From NCBI GenBank assembly GCA_017893485.1, contig CM030360.1, positions 12,016,597 to 12,080,596 of the forward strand: DNA of 64,000 nucleotides, in the 5' to 3' direction. The notes beneath the pieces were generated by a model. That model worked only from the letters and a program-made list of their open reading frames with translations. It was not told the origin of the DNA and did not search any database. Source of the DNA: Hemerocallis citrina. Taxonomy: Eukaryota > Streptophyta > Magnoliopsida > Asparagales > Asphodelaceae. How positions within the stretch are numbered: the first letter of the stretch is position 1; each line of letters opens with the position of its first letter. Shown piece by piece: positions 57,595 through 64,000 of this stretch. Position numbers and translations under genes: made by a program.

Positions 57595-59755
57595 TTATAC
57601 AGCTAGTTTTCCCACCTCAGTGTCGGTCGGGTTCACGGGGGGGTCGGCAGCCTGGTCACCATCGGGCCCTTGTTCGCCAGGGGTCTTCGGTGTCCCCTCA
57701 ATCTCCATATCAAACTCGAAGTTGGACAGGTCGATAGTAGAATAGAAGTGCCTCACATGACTGAGGGCCTTTGCGTAACAGTTGTCCTGGGCCTTGATCA
57801 CCAGGAGCTGACACGACTCCGTCAACTCATCCTTCTCCTTCGCCGACATCTTCTCTTGAGCCGCCATCGTCTTCGCCCATTCCTCCTTCTCCTTGTCGAA
57901 GGCCGCCTTCATTTCTGTCTCCCTCCTATGAGAGCCTTCGAGCTCTACCTTCAACTCCTTCACCTCCTGCTCGGCCTTGTCAGCCCGGTCTCGCTCTCGC
58001 TGCAAAGCTGCCTCATAAAGGCCTCTCACGTGGGCCCCCTGCACGGTCGCCTGCAGTAGCCCGACAATACTAAGAAACCTTTCTTAGCGACATGATCTGA
58101 AAGCAAGTGGGTTCGGTTGACTTACCAGCACATTGGCCTGCGCAAGACGCACGTACGCCTCGTCCAGGGTCTGGGCCTTCATATCCGAATGGTCCCGAGG
58201 GGTCGCCAGCTTATCTGCAACCTCCACGGCCTGGCGCCCTCGGACCAGGCAATCACCCTCACGGATCGACCAATTCGGCACCCACGGTCGCCGAAGTCTC
58301 TCCTCTATCCCGGTATCCACCAGGGGACCCTTCCCCTTATCAAGGTCAGTAGCCCTGCCCTGATCTAAGCCCCCCTGAACCACCGCGTCCCCGCCTGTCT
58401 CCGAGCGAGTCCTTTTGGCCCTCGGCTGAATTGGGGCCTCGAAGACCACCTGGGACAACTCGGTCGTCTTCACCGCGTCCCCCTTCTTCTCGGCCTTCTT
58501 CTTCATAGCGAGCCTCAGCGCCCTAATCGATTCTTCATCCATATCTGTAAAAAAATCCATTAAGAACAATGAGCAAGAAAGTACAAGAAGATCGAGAGAA
58601 AAGAAACAACCACATACTAGAAAGTACGACCGGGCTCAGTCCAACACTCGCCAGGTGGGCCTCTGTCACCTTCGCCCAATTGATGCTGTACGACAGACGG
58701 AGGCGCTCAACAAACCTCCACTCCTCAGCCGTCAGGTCCCCCGGCCTCGGCGTTTCATAGCTCGGCTTAGAATGGTTCCACCGAGTGGGAATATCCCAAG
58801 GATCCTCACTCCGGATCACTAGATATTTCTTCTTCCAAAACTTGATAGAATCCGGGTGACCGTGGACTACCTTTCCCTTACCACGAGGCGAGATATAGTA
58901 TACTCCCTCTGACGATGAGCCGATCATCAACATCGCTCGGAACACATTCAGCCGCAGGGGTACCTTCTGCTCTTCGCACATCAGCACGAAGCAGACGATC
59001 TGCTTCCAGGAGTTCGGCCCAAACTGCATCGGTGCCAAAGACGCCCAATTCAGCACCTCCCGAACGAATGGGTGGATCGGCAGCCTCAGTCCGGAGATAA
59101 AGGCGTCCACAGGGAAGATGCAATACCTATCCGGCAGGGGGTCGGTCGGCCGAAGAGTAGAGTTCGGCAGCATGAGCTCATAGCTGGACCCAATGTAGTA
59201 TGCCAACTGCAGAGCCCCTAAGTCGCCTGCCTCCAGAACTGTCGGGTGTGCGTCCACCTTCACCCTCTTTCGGCTCGACGACGACGGCTGGACCCCAGAG
59301 AGCTCCTTATCGGAGAGATCGTCGGGATAGCAACGGAAAGGCTTGGGTTGTACAGACGATCCTATCGTCAGGTCACCGTAAACAGGCACCTGACTCGAGC
59401 CGCCGATCCCCGACCCCTTCTTCCTCTTCGGAGCCCTCTTCTTCTTGGCTCGCTCCGGCGAGGGTGTAGACAACCGAGCCAGACCGGTCGGATTCCGAGG
59501 CCCTTCGGCGCCATCCCCTTCGGGACCACCCTCCTCTCCGGAAACCAACCCTGGAGTCCGGACTTCGTCTGAACTACCGCCCCCCTCCTCAGAGTCGCTA
59601 CTATCCACCACGAAATACCTCCGAGATCGCAACGGCTTCACGTTATGTACCACCTCCTCCTCGCTTACCGTCTCCTCCCACGAAGTCGATTTGAAGACAG
59701 GCTTCACTCCCCCCCCAGACGTCGACGCCGACGAGCCAGACTGAGCCCTATCCAT
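57595..59755 (-). CDS. Element B antisense gene (aORF), three exons, 670 residues, intact
   Basis: Exons 59755-58618, 58544-58126 and 58050-57595; introns of 73 and 75 bp with GT-AG borders (GTATGT, TTTACAG; GTAAGT, CTACTGCAG). Phases 1 and 0 join one open frame of 671 codons including stop. Exon 1: Ser/acidic N-terminus, a basic nuclear-signal-like KKKRAPKRKKG, then the PF04195-like domain (FPVDAFISGLRLPIHPFVRE, PNSWKQIVCFVLMC). Exon 3: coiled coil (ERDRADKAEQEVKELKVELE). The layout matches element A. The frame is intact although the sense polyprotein is damaged. Function unknown. Confidence 0.7.
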
Positions 59756-59913
59756 CTGTGCCTAAGCTAAACAGACTTACCAGCTAACCTGAGATCACTT
59801 CGGAAGAACGAGCCTACTGCAGGAAACTGAAGGGACGAACACTGAAGAGTTGGATGATTTTTTGAAAAGTAAAGAGCGAGAAAAAAGTGGGCGATGAGAG
59901 GAGAGGGGAGAAC

Positions 59914-59920
59914 ATTTATA
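59914..59920 (-). promoter_or_regulatory. TATA box of the element B antisense gene
   Basis: TATAAAT on the minus strand about 160 bp upstream of the antisense ATG, followed by a CT-rich leader, as in element A. Confidence 0.6.
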
Positions 59921-60109
59921 GAGGATAGAAACGACTCCTCAATTTCCGCAGTTACTATTCACCGATTGACGTGCAACTGCCACCTGGAGAATCGCTCCAC
60001 GACCTCGAAACGTGCGCTGCTGACGTCACCCAGTGCCAGGCTGGCAGCCCTGCGCAGGGGTCGGTTCGGATGGAGGGCTCGGCGGAGGCAATGTTTTACT
60101 TAAGATTTA

Positions 60110-60400
60110 ATGCTCCAGGGTTCGGTTGGCTCACCTCTCACCCGCGAACAACTCGGGGCTTACGACCTCGACAGCCGAAACCCCGAATTGTTCCCGGGTG
60201 GGAGAATAGCCACCATCGCCTGCGCCCCGGGCTCCAGGACTCGGTCGGCTCCCCTCTCACCCACGAATAGCTGGGGGCTTACAGCCTCGGCAGCCACCAT
60301 CGCCTGGGACCCCGAATTGTTCCCAGGCGGGAGAAACCCCAAACTGTTCAAAGGTGGTAGAAAAGCCACCATCGCCTGGGACCCTATCGGAAAGCAGATC
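60110..60400 (+). repeat. Short repeats in element B 3' region
   Basis: Interspersed copies of CCCGAATTGTTCCCGGG, GCCACCATCGCCTG and GGGGGCTTACAGCCTCG. No gene. Confidence 0.65.
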
Positions 60401-60844
60401 GCCCCCCATATCCGAGGCTCTTCAGCCTCAGGCCCAGAATACGGTGAGCACCACTCCCGTCCGGTTCTCTCTCGAGCCAGACAACCGTGTAAGGGCGGTC
60501 TGAACCGAAAAGGGATCTGGACGGCAGAGTCACCACCAAACAGGATCGGGGGATAAAATTTTTAAGAAAGAGACGTCCGCCGAAGCAGACACCTCTGGCG
60601 GCCAATGGACCACCCTTGCTGTGATCGAATCCTCAGGGGGGAATTAGGTATTTATAACCTCCACCGGTGTCCTGCCACTATGGCGTGGGGAAAGCCAAAC
60701 GACGGAAGCCCATGCGCCAGGCATTTATCAGGCGGCACCATTAATGCCCCTAGGAAATTGGAACACCTGCACAGATCCCGGAGCGCCTTCAAAGCTCCGC
60801 AAAGACAGCAGACCACCCCGCTTAATCCCTCTAAAACACCGCGG

Positions 60845-61640
60845 CTCGTCATCACCCTTACCGACCCGTAATCCCTCGCCAGCTCGAGGTCCGGTCTGGC
60901 ACCAGGGTACTCTTCTTCGGAAGATCCACCAGCTCGCCATCACCCTTACCGACCCATAATCCCTCCTTATCTCGAGGTTCGGTCCGGCACCAGGGTACTC
61001 TTCTCAGGAAGAAACAACGGCTCGCCCTCACCCTTACCAACCCATAATCCATCGCCAGCTCGAGGTCCGGTCTGGCACCAGGGTACTCTTCTTCGGAAGA
61101 TCCACCGGCTCGCCATCACCCTTACCGACACATAATCCCTCCTCATCTCGAGGTTCGGTCTGGCACCAGGGTACTCTTCTCAGGAAGAAACAAAGGCTCG
61201 CCATCACCCTTACCGACCCATAATCCCTCGCCAGCTCGAGGTCCGGTCTGGCACCAGGGTACTCTTCTTCGGAAGATCCACCGGCTCGCCATCACCCTTA
61301 CCGACCCATAATCCCTCCTCATCTCGAGGTTCGGTCTGGCACCAGGGTACTCTTCTCCGGAAGAAACAACGGCTCTCCATCACCCTTACCGACCCATAAT
61401 CCCTCGCCAGCACGAGGTCCGGTCTGGCACCAGGGTACTCTTCTTCGGAAGATACACCGGCTCGCCATCACCCTTACCGACCCATAATCCCTCCTCATCT
61501 CGAGGTTCGATCTGGCACCAGGGTACTCTTCTCAGGAAGAAACAACGGCTCGCCATCATCCTTGTCGACACATAATCCCTCGTCATCTCGAGATTGGGTC
61601 GAACACCAGGGTACTCTTCTCCGGAAGATTCAACGGTTCG
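60845..61640 (+). repeat. ~88 bp tandem repeat, about nine copies
   Basis: Each unit has GGTCTGGCACCAGGGTACTC, a GGAAGA step and CATCACCCTTACCGACCC. Alternating units (CGCCAGCTCGAGGTC versus CCTCATCTCGAGGTT) show a dimeric organisation. It sits just before the polypurine tract. Confidence 0.9.
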
Positions 61641-61696
61641 CCATCCCATTTCCACGACCATGAACACTCCTCCCCGGCTAGCTCCCACACCCCCGC

Positions 61697-61712
61697 AGGA
61701 GTGGGGGGCTTG
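61697..61712 (+). other. Polypurine tract of element B
   Basis: AGGAGTGGGGGGCTTG directly before the 3' LTR, one base from that of element A. Confidence 0.85.
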
Positions 61713-62507
61713 TGTGGTAGGGTAAAAATGGCCTGGGGGGCCCAACCTGGGCCCAATACAACTCTCACTCAAGAAAGGTAAATATAGCAATTTAGTTCGC
61801 CTTCGAACCATTGCAGGGTCGGCGCCGAACCTCAAGTTCACCCCACAGAACTGGCCTCCTCGTATCCGACGAGCCTCAGTGGTCCTCGGCATCCGATCCG
61901 TGATAGCCCCACGGGCCGTCCCCCCTTTCTGGCGAAGCATGGGGATGACCTGGCACAGCCTAGGCCTTCCGATGCTCCCAGAAGCACAGGAGACCTACGA
62001 TCAGCCATGTCAGCTCCAAATACCACCAAGGATTTTGCCACGTCAGCCCTATACCGCTCCTGGTATTACCACGTCTGCCCTAAACCCCCTGGGCCTTCTG
62101 CCACGTCAGGCCCATGGGCTTTCGGATCCAGACCCGGCCCCCAAGCGGAACCAAACCCGGTTGGGATTCTCTATAAATACTAGACCCTCACCCACCTTTG
62201 GAGGTAATCAATCTTTTACCACTTAAATTCACCTAGTTATTGCTACTCTCTCACAGAGACTGACTAGATCGTCGGAGGGTCCGCCACCGGGACAAACCCC
62301 GGTGTTTCAGGACCATCTGCAGGTACACAAGACCTCAGATCCGAACCCTCTGATCCGAGCCCAGATCTCCGCCTCATTCCGAGGTCGCCGCAGGTTCCGC
62401 CCGGTCAGCCGAGGGTCGTCAGACGAGCAGCTTTCTCCTTCAAAAACAAATTGAGTCCGAACTCACACCTGGTGCATCCACACGTCTCCCAGAAATAAAC
62501 CGCATCA
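61713..62507 (+). repeat. 3' LTR of element B, 795 bp
   Basis: Same length as 51174-51968; about 12 differences by eye, mostly transitions. Ends CCGCATCA, then TGTAG. Confidence 0.93.
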
Positions 62508-62512
62508 TGTAG

Positions 62513-63155
62513 CAACCCTAAATCCTAACATAAAACTATTATGGAATTATCAAATAGAAAATAGTTATAAAGAAAAAGAAGAGAGTACTTGGTTTGAGCT
62601 GAGTTTAGATTTTGGATGTGGGTTGGGTTAGGTTTGTTGGTCGGTTCCATCAAACAAAAACAATCGGGGAGGAGCAGCAGCGCGAGCAGAAAGAGGAGGT
62701 GCAGCAGATGCGGGACGGGTCAAGTATGTGACGACGCAGGAGGGAGCGATGACAAGTCAGGTTTGGGTTTGCTCGAGGAAGAAGAAGAAGAGAACCAGTT
62801 TGAGTTTGGATTTGAAGAGAATCAGTTTGTGTTTGAGTTTGCGCGAGGAAGAAGAAGAGAGTGGCGACATGTCGGGTTTGGGTTTGCGCGAGGACCGGAA
62901 GGGGTTTGGATTTGGATTTGAGTTTGGGCCGGATTGAGTCCAAATAATGCAAACAAGTATGAAAATTAAAGGAGGTGATTTAATCGGTTAATCGGCCACA
63001 TAAAATCGGCTGATTAACCATTAATCGGCCGATTATTCCCGATTAAATTGCTAACTAATGAAATATTATAAATCGCTAAAAAAATAATCGCTTAGTCTTC
63101 GATTAGCGATTAATCGGGGATTAATCGGGCATAATCGGGGATTTTAACTGCTTAG
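62513..63155 (+). other. Right part of the hAT-like element, with Glu-rich frame
   Basis: The frame at 62616-62921 (101 codons) is built on repeated GAGGAAGAAGAAGA and TTTGAGTTTGG units and may be repeat expansion or a captured host fragment. The 62970-63155 part holds the dense ATTAATCGG motifs. Confidence 0.5.
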
Positions 63156-63163
63156 GTCACTCA

Positions 63164-63492
63164 CACATTTATGGCTGATCCCTTTAGTTTTGGGGGTTAG
63201 AATTATCTCTAGCCTCACAGTTTACAGGTGATTACCTATAGCTTGGAATTTGGATGCTGGAATTAAAGTGATGAAATGGATTACGTGAATTTGTAAACGA
63301 AAGTGTTGTAAAGAAAGAAAGTTTGTAATTCAAGGTGTATTGTATTCCGCCGTGTTATGTAAACATTATGGTAATAAAATTTTGAGAAAATTTATCTGGT
63401 GTTTTGCTGTGTTTAATATTACATTTGAAGTTGATGCTGGGGATTGTGCCACGTATTTCTAAGGTATTATATTGAAAATTCGGGACACTACA
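63164..63492 (+). repeat. Element C 5' LTR, right part
   Basis: Resumes the LTR after the nested insertions (GGCTGATCCCTTTAGTTTTG matches the other Tekay LTR reversed). A-rich 3' region and CACTACA end. Confidence 0.88.
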
Positions 63493-63497
63493 GAGAT

Positions 63498-63509
63498 TGG
63501 TATCAGAGC
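63498..63509 (+). other. Primer binding site of element C
   Basis: TGGTATCAGAGC, 5 bp after the LTR, tRNA-Met type. Confidence 0.9.
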
Positions 63510-63548
63510 ATGTTTCAATAGTAATAATAAACATGGTATAAAAATAAC

Positions 63549-63640
63549 CTAGGTATGGACACTAGAGCGTGAGTACCTAGGTGTGGACATTAGAGCATGA
63601 GTACCTAGGTATAGACATTAGAAAGTAAGTATCACATAGA
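63549..63640 (+). repeat. Leader tandem repeat of element C
   Basis: Three units of about 33 bp with ACCTAGGTATGGACA and TAGAGCATGAGT. Confidence 0.75.
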
Positions 63641-63757
63641 ACTGAAACCTGATGTTTTTACTCTTGGGATATAGTTGAGGTTTTGCCAAAGGGTATTGAT
63701 GTGAATATGAATTGTGTTGTGGTGCTCTAACTTTTCCCTCATTTTGCACTATTCAGA

Positions 63758-64000
63758 ATGGTTGGACCCAGAACCAGGAATCGTAACAATGGTGATGGAG
63801 CTGGAAGTTCCCAAGGAACAGGAGTTGATCTCGAGGCCGAATTTTTCAGGGTGTATCAGAGTTTGAATACACTAATGGCAGCTAATTTGGCGCAAAATCA
63901 GAATCATGGGGTTGGACCAGTGTTTGTTAACGCTGATCCTATCAAGCAGATTGAGTCATTCAAGAGGATGAGGCCACCAGTGTTTGAGAGGCAGTCTGAT
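63758..64000 (+). CDS. Element C gag, N-terminal 81 codons
   Basis: Starts MVGPRTRNRNNGDGAGSS after the leader and stays open to the window end (MRPPVFERQSD). Closely similar to the gag start at 6655 on the minus strand, including DLEAEF, LAQNQN and DPIKQIESFKRM. Unlike that copy, no break is visible in this stretch. The capsid and zinc knuckles should follow outside the window. Confidence 0.85.
   Translation, partial: MVGPRTRNRNNGDGAGSSQGTGVDLEAEFFRVYQSLNTLMAANLAQNQNHGVGPVFVNADPIKQIESFKRMRPPVFERQSD

Larger units (their letters stand above)
51174..62507 (+). mobile_element. Element B: Ty3/gypsy Tat-lineage retrotransposon, 11.3 kb, gag-deleted
   Basis: Two 795 bp LTRs, primer site, gag-pol lacking the capsid region and with one in-frame stop, an antisense spliced gene, tandem repeats, polypurine tract, and exact target duplication TGTAG (51169-51173, 62508-62512). 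About a dozen LTR differences by eye, so it is older than element A. Confidence 0.95.
51024..63155. mobile_element. hAT-like TIR element (about 0.8 kb), split by element B
   Basis: Termini CTAGGCAGTTAAAATC and GATTTTAACTGCTTAG are inverted with one mismatch. They are flanked by GTCACTTA (51016-51023) and GTCACTCA (63156-63163), an 8 bp duplication with one change. Both subterminal regions are dense in ATTAATCGG / CCGATTAAT motifs. No transposase. Superfamily inferred from the duplication length. Confidence 0.8.
48319..64000 (+). mobile_element. Element C: Tekay/Del chromovirus, 5' LTR and start of gag
   Basis: The 5' LTR starts TGTAGTACCCC at 48319 and ends at 63492 (CACTACA), interrupted by a hAT-like element that itself holds element B. 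Primer site, leader repeats and a gag start follow. It is the same family as the element at 1-9638 but in the opposite direction. The body and 3' LTR lie beyond the window. Confidence 0.9.

Overview
The window is nuclear DNA of a flowering plant (species not determined). It holds no complete host gene, no rRNA, no CRISPR and no bacterial-type operon. Most of it is transposable elements inserted into one another, plus exons of one broken host gene: an RBM39/CC1-like splicing factor.

Layout. 1-9638: minus-strand Ty3/gypsy chromovirus (Tekay/Del type) with about 2.7 kb LTRs, a decayed gag-pol with several stops and frameshifts, and its left LTR cut by the window edge. 9639-13164: right part of an older Tekay-like LTR into which that element jumped. 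13165-14082: unassigned DNA with a GGTCGACC motif array. 14094-14751: 5'-truncated L1-type LINE (minus). 14804-16028: decayed RTE-type LINE (plus). 16118-16845: PIF/Harbinger MITE with TTA duplications. 17303-22221: three in-phase plus-strand exons of the RBM39-like gene, the last intron split by a complete but decayed Ty1/copia element (17588-22064). 22378-39098: a LINE-like retroposon with a 16 bp target duplication, itself split by element A (22896-37986), a nearly pristine 15.1 kb Tat-lineage gypsy element with an open 1,913-residue polyprotein and antisense genes. 39148-43388: two mini-Helitrons, two short LINE-type insertions, a solo copia LTR and a hAT MITE lie around the preceding RBM39-like exon, which is on the minus strand (40754-40972). 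43389-48316: repeat-rich AT DNA, a possible organelle-derived patch, and a third Tekay-like LTR carrying a MULE MITE and tRNA-like SINE sequence. 48319-64000: element C, a plus-strand Tekay element whose 5' LTR is interrupted by a hAT-like TIR element (51024-63155), which in turn is interrupted by element B (51174-62507), a second Tat element lacking the Gag capsid region. The first 81 codons of C gag reach the window end.

How the parts relate. Elements A and B share one plan: LTR, PBS TGGCGCCGTCTGTGGGAA (one change in B), gag-pol, then a multi-exon gene on the opposite strand with its own TATA box, then tandem repeats, an identical polypurine tract and the 3' LTR. In B the sense polyprotein is damaged (capsid region missing, one in-frame TGA), yet the antisense gene still joins into one open frame across two GT-AG introns. 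Two further points stand out. One is a 78 bp-periodic array of paired GTCGAC palindromes 20-21 bp apart inside the Tekay LTRs. The other is the RBM39-like gene split onto opposite strands, which implies an inversion or a misassembly. All similarity statements come from reading the sequence; no search was run.
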